Assembly: GCA_019239895.1 (NCBI GenBank)
Contig: JAFAZH010000039.1
Location: 45,766-109,765 of the forward strand
Direction of reading: 5' to 3'
Length of the DNA: 64,000 bases
From: Abditibacteriaceae bacterium
GTDB lineage: Bacteria; Armatimonadota; Abditibacteriia; Abditibacteriales; Abditibacteriaceae
Part shown: positions 7,908-18,246 of the stretch, piece by piece
How positions within the stretch are numbered: the stretch's first letter is position 1
Layout: each line of letters begins with the position of its first letter
Made by a program: the position numbers and the translations under genes
Notes under the pieces: model-generated
The model's input: the letters and a program-made list of their open reading frames with translations, nothing else
What the model was told of the DNA's origin: nothing
Database searches by the model: none

Positions 7908-8068
7908 TAGCCACGGAAACACACAGAAGAACACAGAAATTAGGGTGTGGGTTTCAGGGTGTAGGGTTTAGTGGGACAATGTAGCCAATATTTACTGTTG
8001 TCACCTTGTCATCCCCTCACCTTGTCACCTCTCCCCTTTCCGTGTTCTTCTGTGTGTTTCCGTGGCTA
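7908..8068. repeat. CCACGGA/ACACAGA-type inverted repeat (copy 1)
   Basis: Two perfect 27-base inverted arms (7908-7934 and 8042-8068) enclose a roughly 107-base spacer. The spacer contains GGGTTT strings and two CACCTTGTCA direct repeats. It lies between convergent genes and could terminate both. Related arms occur at 17921, 38719 and 42274. Confidence 0.8.
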
Positions 8069-8073
8069 ATTTA

Positions 8074-8778
8074 TCAAACCAATTCCTGAGCAATTGCGCG
8101 TGCGGCTTGGGCCGGGTCGGGGGCGGCGGTGATGGGGCGTCCGATGACCAGCCAGTTGGCACCGGTAGCTAAGGCTTCCTGGGGTGTCATCACGCGCTTC
8201 TGATCGCCCAGGGCAGCACCAGCAGGGCGCACGCCCGGAGTTACCATCAGAAAGTCTGGGCCACACTCCGCCCGAATACTCGCCACTTCTTGAGGCGAAC
8301 AGACCACGCCATCTAAACCCGCCTGTTGTGCCATCTGCGCTAAACGGCGTGCTGCCACCGCTGGTTCCTCCGCCAGACCAATCTCTTGTAATTGGGCCGC
8401 ATCGTGCGAAGTCAAAATAGTGACACCGATTATTTTCGTGGCGGCATTGACCTCGCGGGCAGCCATTGCGCCTGCACGCATCATTTCAACTCCACCCAGG
8501 CAATGCACATTAAAGATCATCACACCTAAACGCGCCACCGAGCGGGCCGCCCCCGCTACCGTATTGGGAATATCGTGAAACTTTAAATCGAGAAAGACTT
8601 TCTCCGCGCCGATTTCCTCCACAATCTGTGGCCCAGCCGCACAGAAGAGTTCCAGGCCAATCTTAAAGCCGCCCACATGAGGATGTAGTTGCTGCGCCAG
8701 TTGCACCGCGGCAGTGGCGGCAGGCACATCAAGTGCGACAAAAATGGGGTTCTTGTTAAGCTTAGGAAGAGTTGTCAT
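8074..8778 (-). CDS. pyrF: Orotidine 5'-phosphate decarboxylase
   Basis: This cytoplasmic enzyme makes the last step of UMP synthesis, OMP to UMP plus CO2. At 234 residues it has the short PyrF length. Motifs are FVALDVP at strand 1, FKIGLELF, the catalytic charged network DLKFHDIPNT, TILTS, VTPGVRP and the phosphate-binding IGRPI. The ATG is preceded by AGGAACG on the minus strand. Other pyrimidine genes in the window (pyrK, pyrD) are 36 kb away, so they are not in one operon. The gene looks intact. Confidence 0.96.
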   Translation of the reverse strand: MTTLPKLNKNPIFVALDVPAATAAVQLAQQLHPHVGGFKIGLELFCAAGPQIVEEIGAEKVFLDLKFHDIPNTVAGAARSVARLGVMIFNVHCLGGVEMMRAGAMAAREVNAATKIIGVTILTSHDAAQLQEIGLAEEPAVAARRLAQMAQQAGLDGVVCSPQEVASIRAECGPDFLMVTPGVRPAGAALGDQKRVMTPQEALATGANWLVIGRPITAAPDPAQAARAIAQELV

Positions 8779-8888
8779 CGTTCCTATTTTAGCAAATGAC
8801 AGTGCTGCGACAGCATTGCCAGGAGGATGTTAATATGTCAGTGGCAAGTCTGTTACAGTACACCTAATTTTATGCAGAGGAATAATAG

Positions 8889-11800
8889 ATGTTAGGCACT
8901 AAATGGCTCCCCATGATTTTGCTGCTCTTGTTCACAGGTGGCAAGGTCATGATAACGCCCGCTCGCGCCGCCACTTTTACGGTTACGACGACGGCAGACG
9001 ACAATGATCCCGGTAATGCGGATGGCACAACATCGTTGCGTGAGGCCATTCTTCAGGCCAATGCCGATCCTAACCCGGCGGTAGATACCATCAACTTTGC
9101 TATTCCCGGCAGTGGCCGCCAAACGATTAATCTGACTGCTGAACTCCCAGAGATTACGCACTCCGTCTTTATCAATGGCTATAGCCAGGCCGGTGCCAGC
9201 CAGAACACGCTGGCGACGGGCGATAACGCAGTGCTGATGGTGGAGCTAAATGGTAGCAATGTCGGGACTAATACCGTCTCTGATCCGGGAGGGTTGGTCG
9301 TCAATGCTCCCAATTGCACCATCAAGGGACTAGTTATCAACCGTTTCCCTGATAGCGGCATTGTGCTGAGAACGAGCGGCAACCTCATCGCGGGTAACTT
9401 TATCGGCACCGACGGGACAGGCACAGTGGTGGATACGGATAACGATATCACCAATGGCAATAGCTTTGGTAACGCCTGGGGTGTGGAGATACTGGCGGCT
9501 AATAACGTCGTTGGCGGCACGACCCCGGCAGTGCGCAATATTATCTCCGGTAATAACTATGGCGGCCTCACGATTTATGCGGATGTGGCAGGCGGTGTGG
9601 TGACTGGTAACCTCGTGCAGGGCAACTATATTGGCACTGATGTGACGGGCACCCTCGACCGCGGCAATGCAGGTGAGGGCGTTAATATTGATGGCGATGG
9701 CGCTAATGTTTCTGGAAATGTAATTGGTGGCACCACTGTAGCGGCCAGGAACGTTATTGCGGGCAATCAATATAATGGCGTCCGCATTATTTTTGATGGC
9801 GCGACTAATAACAGCGTGCAGGGCAACATCATTGGCGCGGATGTGAGTGGCACGAATGCATTGGGAAACTCCTCTGATGGTGTCTTCATTTCGAGCGCCG
9901 GGAATAACCTGGTGGGTGGCACCGTTAGTGGGGCCGGTAATATTATTGCTTTTAACGGCGTGGATGGGGTTTCCGTCGTTGCTCCACAGAATAATGATGG
10001 CACTCTCGTTTCCCTCCCCGGCAACACGATTAGCAGCAATAGCATCTTTGCTAACGGCTCTGGCACTCTTTCACTGGGCATTGACCTTGATGACGATGGC
10101 GTCACGCCTAATGATGTGGGTGATGCCGATATTGGAGCCAATGACCATCAGAATTTCCCCGTCCTAACTTCCGCGACGACTAACGGATTCATAACGGGCA
10201 CGCTCAACAGCACGCCGAATAATACTTTTCGCATTGAGTTCTTCGCCAACACTGCGGCGGATGCAGCGGGCTACGGTGAAGGCGAAGTCTTTCTGGGCGC
10301 GCAAAATGTCGCAACGGATGGTGCTGGGAATGCAAGTTTTAGCACTACTGTCACGCTACCAACGGGCAAGCCCTATATCTCTGCCACTGCCACGAAACTC
10401 GCCACAGGTGACACGTCCGAATTCTCGGCCTGTGTGCAACTAGTTGCGCCCACTAACAAGCCGCCCGTCAACAGCGTGCCCGGTGCGCAGAGTGTGAGTC
10501 AAGACACCGCCCTCGTTTTCAGCAATAGCAGCAATAATTTGATTTCCATCAGTGACCCCGACGCTGGACAAAACGCCGTGCGGGTAACCCTCAGCGCGAC
10601 CAATGGCACCCTCACTTTGAGTGGCACGACAGGCTTAACCATCATCAGCGGCAGCAACGGTAGCTCAACCCTGACTTTTACGGGAACGATTTCCAACATT
10701 AACACAGCTTTGAATGGGCTATCTTTCGTCCCGGCTGCTGGGTTTAAGGGCGCAGCATCTTTAAGCATCACAACCAACGATTTAGGCAATAGTGGCACGG
10801 GTGGCCCGCAGGTAGCTACTGCTACGGTGCCAATCACCGTTAATGCGCTTACCCGCACCTTCTCTGTCAGTAATGTAACAGTGCCCGAAGGCGATAGCGG
10901 CACCACCAATGCACTCTTTACCATCACCCTGTCCGCCGCCAGCACGCAACCACTGACGGTGCAGTTTGCCACCTCCGATGGCACCGCTAAGGCGGGTAGC
11001 GATTATCAGAGCACGAATGTAACCGTCGGCTTTAGCCCCGGCACCACTACGCGCACTATAGCGGTGCCGATCATTGGTGATACCCTCAACGAAGGCAACG
11101 AAACTTTTACAGTTCTGCTCTCCAACCCAAGCGGCGGTGCCGTTATTAGCAATGGGTCAGGCACGGGACTGATTGTGGATGATGATCCATTACCTACGCT
11201 TTCAATTAATGATGTGCAGGTTGCGGAAGGGAATAGTGGCATCACGAACGCTACCTTTACAGTGAGCTTATCGGTAGCCAGTGGTCGCACCGTGACCGTG
11301 AATTACGCCACGGCGGACGGCACGGCCTTGAGTGGCAGCGACTACACCGCAACTGCGGGCACGCTCACCATAGCCGCAGGACAGAAAAGTGCCACTATCA
11401 CCGTGCCAATTTTGGGTGATACGGCTGTTGAAGCAGATGAAACCTTTACTGTGAATCTAACCAATGTCAGCAATGCCACCATCGCTCGCAATGCGGGCGT
11501 AGGCACCATCCTCAATGATGATACGACGGGGCCACCTCCTACGCCCATTCCGACACCCGTGCCCACGCCGGTTCCGACTCCGACGCCCACGCCCATGCTG
11601 GCAGTCACTTTAACAACTCCTGCCAATGGCGCATTTATCAACGGCTTAACAACGGTAGTGGGCACCGTTGGGGGCGGGACTAATTTAAGTGTGAATGTCA
11701 GCGTGAAACGCTTGAGTGATGCCCGCTACTGGTCGGGGCATAGTTGGAGTCAAGTTGTATTGAGCGTGCCTGCTGTGGTCACTAATGGGAGTTGGGTCTT

Positions 11801-12569
11801 GCCCGTTACTCTCTTGCCACGTGGCGCATTTCTGCGTGACGATAGATACACGCTAACTGTTACGGCTACGGATAATGTCGGACATAGTGCCCAGGTTAGC
11901 AGCACCTTCTGGTTAGATCGCCTGGCACCCACACTTTCTATCTTAACACCCGTTAATAATGCCACCCTGTCTACTCTGCCATATATCGCGGGTCGTGCCC
12001 TGGATGTTCTTAAAGGGAGTGGGGTCAACCGGGTAATATTGCAGTTGTTGCGCGTCAAAGATGGACATTACTGGACAGGCACCACCTGGAGCAGCAAGTC
12101 CACGGCCTTAACCACTGTTTTAAGCGGTGCTGTCTGGTCGCAGCGCACTAGCTTGCCCACTGGGGCGAATCTGGCAGCGGGGTCATATCGTTTAATCGTG
12201 GTGGCTTACGACCGGGCCAATAATCGTGCCAGTGCTACGACTTCCTTTACTATAAAGGGTTCTCTCACTTCGCCAGTCGTCTTATCCTCGGCCAATGCGC
12301 AGGTCGTAACGGGCTTGGTGCAGTTGCAATTTACCGGGGCACTGGATGTTGAACTGGCGGGTGATGCCACGCATTACCTGGTTAAAGTCAACGGTGTGGC
12401 GGCTGCCATCCAAAGCGCAGGTTACAATGCGGATGCCCATCAGGTGACACTCGATTTAGCCGCAGGTACGGTACACACGGGAGATCAAGTAACCGTGCAG
12501 TGGACGAATTTAAAGGATGTTCAAGGTCGGCCCGTCGAAAGTCAGAGCGCAACCGTGACAGTGGGTTAA
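8889..12569 (+). CDS. Giant secreted CSLREA/beta-helix/Calx-beta/Ig-like protein
   Basis: The protein has 1226 residues. A signal peptide ends near residue 28 (TPARA). A CSLREA-type segment follows (TSLREAIL, residues 48-55), then a right-handed parallel beta-helix to about 440 with repeats of N.I.GN..GV. Residues 520-650 resemble a cadherin/VCBS-type domain. Two Calx-beta domains lie at about 655-765 and 768-878 (DGTA..GSDY, D...E..ETF.V.L.N), then a Pro/Thr linker (880-903) and two Ig-like repeats with YW.G..W. Residues 1133-1226 are the C-terminal domain shared with three other giants here. It likely acts as a surface adhesin or sugar-binding protein; no enzyme motif is seen. GAGGAA precedes the ATG. 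Confidence 0.85.
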   Translation: MLGTKWLPMILLLLFTGGKVMITPARAATFTVTTTADDNDPGNADGTTSLREAILQANADPNPAVDTINFAIPGSGRQTINLTAELPEITHSVFINGYSQAGASQNTLATGDNAVLMVELNGSNVGTNTVSDPGGLVVNAPNCTIKGLVINRFPDSGIVLRTSGNLIAGNFIGTDGTGTVVDTDNDITNGNSFGNAWGVEILAANNVVGGTTPAVRNIISGNNYGGLTIYADVAGGVVTGNLVQGNYIGTDVTGTLDRGNAGEGVNIDGDGANVSGNVIGGTTVAARNVIAGNQYNGVRIIFDGATNNSVQGNIIGADVSGTNALGNSSDGVFISSAGNNLVGGTVSGAGNIIAFNGVDGVSVVAPQNNDGTLVSLPGNTISSNSIFANGSGTLSLGIDLDDDGVTPNDVGDADIGANDHQNFPVLTSATTNGFITGTLNSTPNNTFRIEFFANTAADAAGYGEGEVFLGAQNVATDGAGNASFSTTVTLPTGKPYISATATKLATGDTSEFSACVQLVAPTNKPPVNSVPGAQSVSQDTALVFSNSSNNLISISDPDAGQNAVRVTLSATNGTLTLSGTTGLTIISGSNGSSTLTFTGTISNINTALNGLSFVPAAGFKGAASLSITTNDLGNSGTGGPQVATATVPITVNALTRTFSVSNVTVPEGDSGTTNALFTITLSAASTQPLTVQFATSDGTAKAGSDYQSTNVTVGFSPGTTTRTIAVPIIGDTLNEGNETFTVLLSNPSGGAVISNGSGTGLIVDDDPLPTLSINDVQVAEGNSGITNATFTVSLSVASGRTVTVNYATADGTALSGSDYTATAGTLTIAAGQKSATITVPILGDTAVEADETFTVNLTNVSNATIARNAGVGTILNDDTTGPPPTPIPTPVPTPVPTPTPTPMLAVTLTTPANGAFINGLTTVVGTVGGGTNLSVNVSVKRLSDARYWSGHSWSQVVLSVPAVVTNGSWVLPVTLLPRGAFLRDDRYTLTVTATDNVGHSAQVSSTFWLDRLAPTLSILTPVNNATLSTLPYIAGRALDVLKGSGVNRVILQLLRVKDGHYWTGTTWSSKSTALTTVLSGAVWSQRTSLPTGANLAAGSYRLIVVAYDRANNRASATTSFTIKGSLTSPVVLSSANAQVVTGLVQLQFTGALDVELAGDATHYLVKVNGVAAAIQSAGYNADAHQVTLDLAAGTVHTGDQVTVQWTNLKDVQGRPVESQSATVTVG

Positions 12570-12861
12570 AAGCGGCAAGTTTGATTTTGGAATAGACTTT
12601 GCACTAAGGGTTAGGCCCTGACAAGTTTTTAACGGCAAGGGCTATCCTGCAAGCTCAGCGTCAGGCCGTAAGATTAGCGGGTGGGAACTTTTTCTGTGGC
12701 CTCAAGTTCCAATAAAGCAGTGAGTGAAAAAGCAGCAAGCCTGGCTTGGTGTCTGGTACTGGCAACCTTTGTGTAGCGCAATCATTGAGTAACCCTGCAT
12801 TGCAGCCTTGCCACATCCTGTAGCGAGCCGTTTTAATTCCAAAGTTCTCACCTTAGTCTGT

Positions 12862-12867
12862 TATAAT
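12862..12867 (+). promoter_or_regulatory. Extended -10 promoter box of the second giant
   Basis: TGTTATAAT (12859-12867) is a perfect extended -10 element 48 bases before the ATG at 12916. No good -35 box is seen, as expected for extended -10 promoters. The rest of the 346-base gap (12570-12915) shows nothing else I can support. Confidence 0.5.
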
Positions 12868-12915
12868 CACACCAATTCACGTTCACGAACAAGTTTTTCT
12901 TGAAAAGGAAGGTCT

Positions 12916-15900
12916 ATGTCAAAGTTTAAAGCGATTTTTGTCCTGCTCCTGGCTGCGATGCTGTTCACCGGGGTTTGCGCTACCGCTCCACCGGCGCACG
13001 CTATCGGTTATACCGTTGATGATCCAGGCGATGCTCCCGATGCTGATCATGCCAATGGTTCGTGCGACGTGGGGAACGGTCATTGCTCCTTGCGTGCGGC
13101 CCTTGAGCAAATCGCCGCCAGCGGGGACGCCACCAACAGTATCTCCTTCAATCTCGCGGGGTCAGGCGTGCATACCATTGCCATAGGCGGCCCCTTGCCC
13201 GTCGTGTCGCGTACGACAAGCATTGATGGCACTACCCAGCCGGGCTATGCGGGCACCCCATTGATTGAACTCAACGGCGCAGGTGCCGGGGCGAACAGTC
13301 ACGGGCTGATCTTTATTGCCGGTGGCAACGTCATTAAAGGGTTGGCCATCAATCGCTTTGGCCAGTCGGGGATTCAGTTATCTACTGTGGGCAATAACAC
13401 GGTTCAATCGTGTATGCTGGGCACCAACCCGGCAGGTGCCACGGCGTTGGGCAATGGCATTGGCCTTTTTATTTTTAACTCCAACAACAACACCATTGGT
13501 GGTCCGGGTGCCGCGCGCAATATTATTTCGGGCAACACTAGCAATGGTATCTTCCTCTTGAACGATGGCTCGGTGCCTAATAGCACCTCGGCCAGCAACA
13601 CCATCACCAATAACTATGTGGGGGTGAATGCGGCAGGCACGGCGGCGCTGGCTAATGGGGCGAATGGTATTCAACTTCAGAGCGCCAGTAGCAATACCAT
13701 CAGCCAATGCGTCATTTCTGGCAACACTGGCGATGGCATTATTTTGCTCAGTGGCAGTAATAGTACCACCATTAACAACAATACGATTGGCCTGGATGCC
13801 AGTGGAGCCAACGCTCTGGGCAATGGTCAGAACGGCGTGGAAATCAGCGGCTCTTCCCAAACCCTGGTGGGTGGCGCAACGGCGGCCCGGAACATTATCT
13901 CGGCTAATGGTAACAATGGCATTTCGGTGCTGACTCCAGCCAATAGCCCGGCTGCCGCATCGAATGTTATTGGTGGCAACATCATTGGCACCAACGCGGC
14001 AGGTACCGCCGCACGGGGCAATGGTAACATCGGCGTCTTTATTCTTAATTCGGCTTCCAACCGCATTGGCGATGTCTTGGACAACACTGTGACGCCTGCC
14101 ACTAATGCTAACATCATCTCGGCGAATTTAAAGCAGGGCATTTTTATTCTTGGTGCCACGTCTTCCAATAACATTGTGGGTAGTAATACCGTGGGCACTG
14201 CGGGCGCGGCAGGTCTGGGCAATGGCAGCGATGGCGTCCATATTGAAAATGCGCCCAACACTACCGTGCGCTCGGCGCTTATCTCTGGTAACGCGGCCAA
14301 TGGCATTCTTATTTTGGGCAGCAGTGCCAGTGGAGCATTGATCGAGAATAACACTATCGGCACCAATGCGGCGGGCACCGCGGCGCTGGGCAATGGCAAT
14401 GATGGTATTCAAGTCAATGGTGCGCCCACGGCTCAAATCGGCGGCACCAACTTTTCAGGTGCGTCCCCAGCCAGTTTAGGCAACACGATTGGCGGCAATG
14501 CCAAGAATGGTATCTTTATCTTCGGCGCGGGCGCTAATGGCACGCGCATCGAGCGCAACACGATTGGCACCAACACGGCAGGCACGGCAACGGTTGGCAA
14601 CAGCAACAATGGCATCTTGATTGTGCAATCGTCCAACAATAGCATTGGCGGCACGGCTTCTACCGTCAACAACACGCTCGTTTCACCAGCTAATATCGTT
14701 GCCAACAATGCCCAGGAAGGCGTTTTCGTGGTGGATGGCGTTAGCAACTCCATTTTAGGCAACTCCATCTTCGCCAATGGCGGGCTGGGCATTAACTTAG
14801 GCGGTGGCCCGCCCCTGCCTAACGATGCGGGCGATGTTGATACAGGCCCCAATAACCTGCAAAACTACCCGGTCTTTGATTCGGCTATTACCACCGTTGC
14901 TAACAACACCACAACGGTGAAAGGGACGCTGAATAGCACCCCCAATACCCCTTTCCGCATCGAGTTCTACAGCAACACGGCAGCGGATGCTTCTGGCTTT
15001 GGCGAAGGGCAGAGCTTATTAGGTTCGCAAACGGTAGCCACCGATGGCAGCGGTAACGCGACGATCACGGCGACTTTTGCGACTTCGGTTCTGCCACCTG
15101 GACGTTTCCTGTCGGCGACTGCTACCGACCCGAACAACAACACTTCGGAGTTCTCTGCCGACATCAAGGCGATTGTGGATACCACTGCGCCCGCTGTGGC
15201 AGTCACCGACCCGGCCAACAACTCACAGATTACAACCTTAACTCAAATTGGCGGCACCGCTAATGATAATGCGGGCGGCAGTGGTTTGGCTCCTAATGCC
15301 GTCACGGTTTCGATTCAGCGCACGGTGGACAACCATTTCTGGACAGGTGCCGATTGGAGCAGCACGACACGGGTGCTCTTGCCGGTGTCCTTCGATCCGC
15401 CTAGTGGTAACTGGCAGAAGACAACGGGCCTGCCCACACCCACTGTCCAGGATGGCTCTTACATTATTCAAGCCCATGCCATAGACCGGGCGGGTAATGC
15501 GGCGGATAGCACACCCGTGACCGCCACACCACTGCCACCAGCTCCTGCGGTGACGGGCTTTAGCCCCACTAGCGGGCCGATTGGCACCACCGTGATTATC
15601 ACGGGCAATAACTTAGGCAGCACCACTGGCGTTTCCTTCAATGGCACTCTCGCTTCCTTTACGGTGGACTCGCCATCACAAATAACTACAACTGTGCCGT
15701 TAAATGCCACAACCGGGCCGATTTCGGTGATTACACGAGGCGGCACGGTGGCGACCACTACCTTCACGGTAACACCATCGCCCAGCCCGACACCGGGGCC
15801 AACGGCGACGCCGGTGCCAGGAGCCACGCCCACCCCGGTGCCAGGGGCAACGCCAACCCCAACTGGCCCTACCCCAATACCAACAGCGACACCGGGGCCA

Positions 15901-17811
15901 ACGCCCACGCCGACCCCACCGCCCATTCCGGCGCTGGCCTTAACCCTGAGCGTGAGTTCGATTAATGAAAATGCCGGTGACAACGCCGCTATTGCTACGG
16001 TAACGCGTAATACGGCTACCAACACAGCTTTAACAGTGACGCTGAAGAATAGCGATCCTAATCAGGTATCGGTGCCAAACACCGTTATCATTCCGGCGGG
16101 CGCAACTTCAACCAGCTTCACCATTGGAGCCGTCAGCAATGGCATCGCGGACGCTAATCATAACGTCACGTTGATCGCCAGCGCCCCTGGCTTGATTTCA
16201 AGCACAGTGACCCTGCTCGTGCGCAATACGGATGTCCCGACACTGTCGTTGACCATCTTCCCGGATCGCTTTGATGAAGGTGCTGGCCCGAACGCTGCGG
16301 TGGGCATTGTGAGCCGCAATACGCCGACTGGCACCCCGCTCGTGGTGACACTGAACAGCAGCAACCCTCGTAAGGCACGGGTGCCTCAAACTGTCACGAT
16401 TCCAGCCAATGCAAAATCGGTCAGCTTCCCCATTGCTGCGGTGGATAACAACGTGGCAGATGGCCCACAGCGCGTGACTATTACCGCCGGAGTGCGTGGG
16501 TTCACTCCTGCCAGCGCCGATATAACTGTGCTGGACAACGAGCCAGGCAGTTCACTCAGTATTAGCGGGCGTTGCACAGTCGTCACCCCGACGAACTTAG
16601 ACCCGAACCTACGCATCGGCGTCGCTGGCGTCACGGTGAGCCTGTTCCAATCGGGAGTGCTGCGCGATGTGGTCTTCACCAATGCCAGTGGTGCTTACAA
16701 CTTCACCGGTCTGCCCGCAGGCACCTACACAGTTATCCCCAGCAAGCTGTTTTATCTGTTCACGCCGCTCTCGCGGACGGTAACGCTCAATAAGACGAAC
16801 GCGGTTAATGCGGACTTTACGGGTGTCCCGCGTGGTCAAATCAGTGGGCGCGTGACCAAGCGTCAGCCCAACGGCACTTTCGGCGGTGTTATCGGCGTGG
16901 TGATTGTAGCGCGCAATACGCAGAAGCAGACTACAGTGGCCGTGCGCACCGATACCAATGGCCGCTTCCTGTTCGACCGCTTGCCATTGGGGACCTACAT
17001 TCTGCAACCGATTTTACCGCACATCTATTTCGCGCCGCGCAATCGGGCTACTACCCTCACCCCCATGAACTTGCAAGTGGCTAATGCCAACTTCCTGGTA
17101 GCGGGCACTGATACCATTGCGCCCACTATCACGATTGCTCCTCTCCAGGGCACGGCAGGGCCAACGCAAGTGACCGGCACGGCGCAAGATCGCGGCGGCG
17201 CGGGCGTCGCTTCCATTACCTTGCTGATTGCACGTTTCACCAGTGCTGGTGCGACGACGCCAACAGCTTTCTACAACTTTAATACTCAGGCTTTCGTGCC
17301 CACCTACAGCCCCAACGCAGCGGAAAGCCTGGTGCTGGGCACCAACACCTGGAGTTCACGCACCCTACCCACCCTCGCGCCTGGCTTCTATGGCCTGCGC
17401 GCTACGGCCACTGATTTTGCCGGTAACGTTGGCCGCTCCAACTTCGTGCGCTTCAACATTCTGGCTCCCACCCACGGTGCTACCATTGGCAGTGCTACTG
17501 GTGACCAAACTTCTCCGGTGGCACTCTCCACCGGTGCGGCCCAGGCTGCAACCAATAGCGTGCAACTCAAGTTTCTCGCTGCCTTAGATGCAGACTCGGC
17601 GAGTGATGCAGCCCACTACACCGTTAGCGTCAACGGGCAAGCCGTAACGGTCGAAAGCGCAAGTTATAATGCCGGGGCGCACAGCGTTGTGCTGGGCTTA
17701 GCCATAGGCTCTTTACAGAATGGAGATCATGTCGTTGTCGCATGGGATGGTCTTCAAGATGCGAAGGGGCAGAGTGGAGATGGCCAGACGGGTCTGCTGA
17801 CAGCGAAGTAA
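12916..17811 (+). CDS. Giant secreted CSLREA/beta-helix/TIG/Calx-beta/Cna-B-like protein
   Basis: At 1631 residues this is the largest protein in the window. A signal peptide ends near residue 30 (PAHA). A CSLREA motif follows (CSLRAAL), then about 550 residues of beta-helix with strongly repeated GTNAAGTAALGNGNDGI-type rungs. Next come an Ig-like domain with FW.G..W (about 752-871), an IPT/TIG domain (876-953, GFSPTSGPIGTTV), a Pro/Thr linker, two Calx-beta-like domains (1007-1208) and two Cna-B/carboxypeptidase-regulatory-like domains (1212-1398, GAYNFTGLPAGTYTV). A last Ig-like domain and the shared C-terminal domain (about 1535-1631) complete it. AAGGAAGG precedes the ATG. It is likely surface-exposed; its ligand is unknown. 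Confidence 0.85.
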   Translation: MSKFKAIFVLLLAAMLFTGVCATAPPAHAIGYTVDDPGDAPDADHANGSCDVGNGHCSLRAALEQIAASGDATNSISFNLAGSGVHTIAIGGPLPVVSRTTSIDGTTQPGYAGTPLIELNGAGAGANSHGLIFIAGGNVIKGLAINRFGQSGIQLSTVGNNTVQSCMLGTNPAGATALGNGIGLFIFNSNNNTIGGPGAARNIISGNTSNGIFLLNDGSVPNSTSASNTITNNYVGVNAAGTAALANGANGIQLQSASSNTISQCVISGNTGDGIILLSGSNSTTINNNTIGLDASGANALGNGQNGVEISGSSQTLVGGATAARNIISANGNNGISVLTPANSPAAASNVIGGNIIGTNAAGTAARGNGNIGVFILNSASNRIGDVLDNTVTPATNANIISANLKQGIFILGATSSNNIVGSNTVGTAGAAGLGNGSDGVHIENAPNTTVRSALISGNAANGILILGSSASGALIENNTIGTNAAGTAALGNGNDGIQVNGAPTAQIGGTNFSGASPASLGNTIGGNAKNGIFIFGAGANGTRIERNTIGTNTAGTATVGNSNNGILIVQSSNNSIGGTASTVNNTLVSPANIVANNAQEGVFVVDGVSNSILGNSIFANGGLGINLGGGPPLPNDAGDVDTGPNNLQNYPVFDSAITTVANNTTTVKGTLNSTPNTPFRIEFYSNTAADASGFGEGQSLLGSQTVATDGSGNATITATFATSVLPPGRFLSATATDPNNNTSEFSADIKAIVDTTAPAVAVTDPANNSQITTLTQIGGTANDNAGGSGLAPNAVTVSIQRTVDNHFWTGADWSSTTRVLLPVSFDPPSGNWQKTTGLPTPTVQDGSYIIQAHAIDRAGNAADSTPVTATPLPPAPAVTGFSPTSGPIGTTVIITGNNLGSTTGVSFNGTLASFTVDSPSQITTTVPLNATTGPISVITRGGTVATTTFTVTPSPSPTPGPTATPVPGATPTPVPGATPTPTGPTPIPTATPGPTPTPTPPPIPALALTLSVSSINENAGDNAAIATVTRNTATNTALTVTLKNSDPNQVSVPNTVIIPAGATSTSFTIGAVSNGIADANHNVTLIASAPGLISSTVTLLVRNTDVPTLSLTIFPDRFDEGAGPNAAVGIVSRNTPTGTPLVVTLNSSNPRKARVPQTVTIPANAKSVSFPIAAVDNNVADGPQRVTITAGVRGFTPASADITVLDNEPGSSLSISGRCTVVTPTNLDPNLRIGVAGVTVSLFQSGVLRDVVFTNASGAYNFTGLPAGTYTVIPSKLFYLFTPLSRTVTLNKTNAVNADFTGVPRGQISGRVTKRQPNGTFGGVIGVVIVARNTQKQTTVAVRTDTNGRFLFDRLPLGTYILQPILPHIYFAPRNRATTLTPMNLQVANANFLVAGTDTIAPTITIAPLQGTAGPTQVTGTAQDRGGAGVASITLLIARFTSAGATTPTAFYNFNTQAFVPTYSPNAAESLVLGTNTWSSRTLPTLAPGFYGLRATATDFAGNVGRSNFVRFNILAPTHGATIGSATGDQTSPVALSTGAAQAATNSVQLKFLAALDADSASDAAHYTVSVNGQAVTVESASYNAGAHSVVLGLAIGSLQNGDHVVVAWDGLQDAKGQSGDGQTGLLTAK

Positions 17812-17853
17812 AACTCCGATGCAGTAAGTTTTTCCCTCAGCCTCAACTAACTG

Positions 17854-17896
17854 AACAACAACGGCTTCCACTATTGCGGGAGCCGTTGTTGTTTTA
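17854..17896 (+). terminator. Strong rho-independent terminator after the second giant
   Basis: A 13-bp perfect stem (AACAACAACGGCT against AGCCGTTGTTGTT) has a 14-base loop and ends in a short T-run. Confidence 0.85.
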
Positions 17897-17920
17897 AATC
17901 CTCATACTCCCAAACTTTAA

Positions 17921-17950
17921 TCTCTGTGTTCTCTGCGTCTCTGTGGTTTA
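17921..17950. repeat. Single arm of the CCACGGA/ACACAGA repeat family
   Basis: TCTCTGTGTTCTCTGCGTCT, followed by CTGTGGTTTA, matches one arm of the family seen at 7908-8068 and 38719-38817, but no inverted partner is found nearby. The rest of the gap (17951-18246) shows only a TATAAT at 18168-18173, a possible -10 box for the TPR gene, with no convincing -35. Confidence 0.5.
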
Positions 17951-18246
17951 TTTCTACCTGCAATCGGTGGTGGGGTGGTGGGAGCGCTTCTCGTATTCTC
18001 ATAATTTGGAAGGAGTGCTGGCCACACAAATTTTCACAGTAACCAAGACTCGCGCAACCTCATAACCTGCAAAGTATCTAATGGCTTTGACATTACCCCT
18101 GATGCCGGGTTATGACGCTCATTAATATTATGTAAGAACCTTTAAGCACGCTCTGACCGGGCGCATTTATAATTCGGTATTAACTCTATCTGGTCGCCAC
18201 AAAAGTCAAGCCGCATCCGAAACAAGCAAGAGAAGGAGAAGTCCCC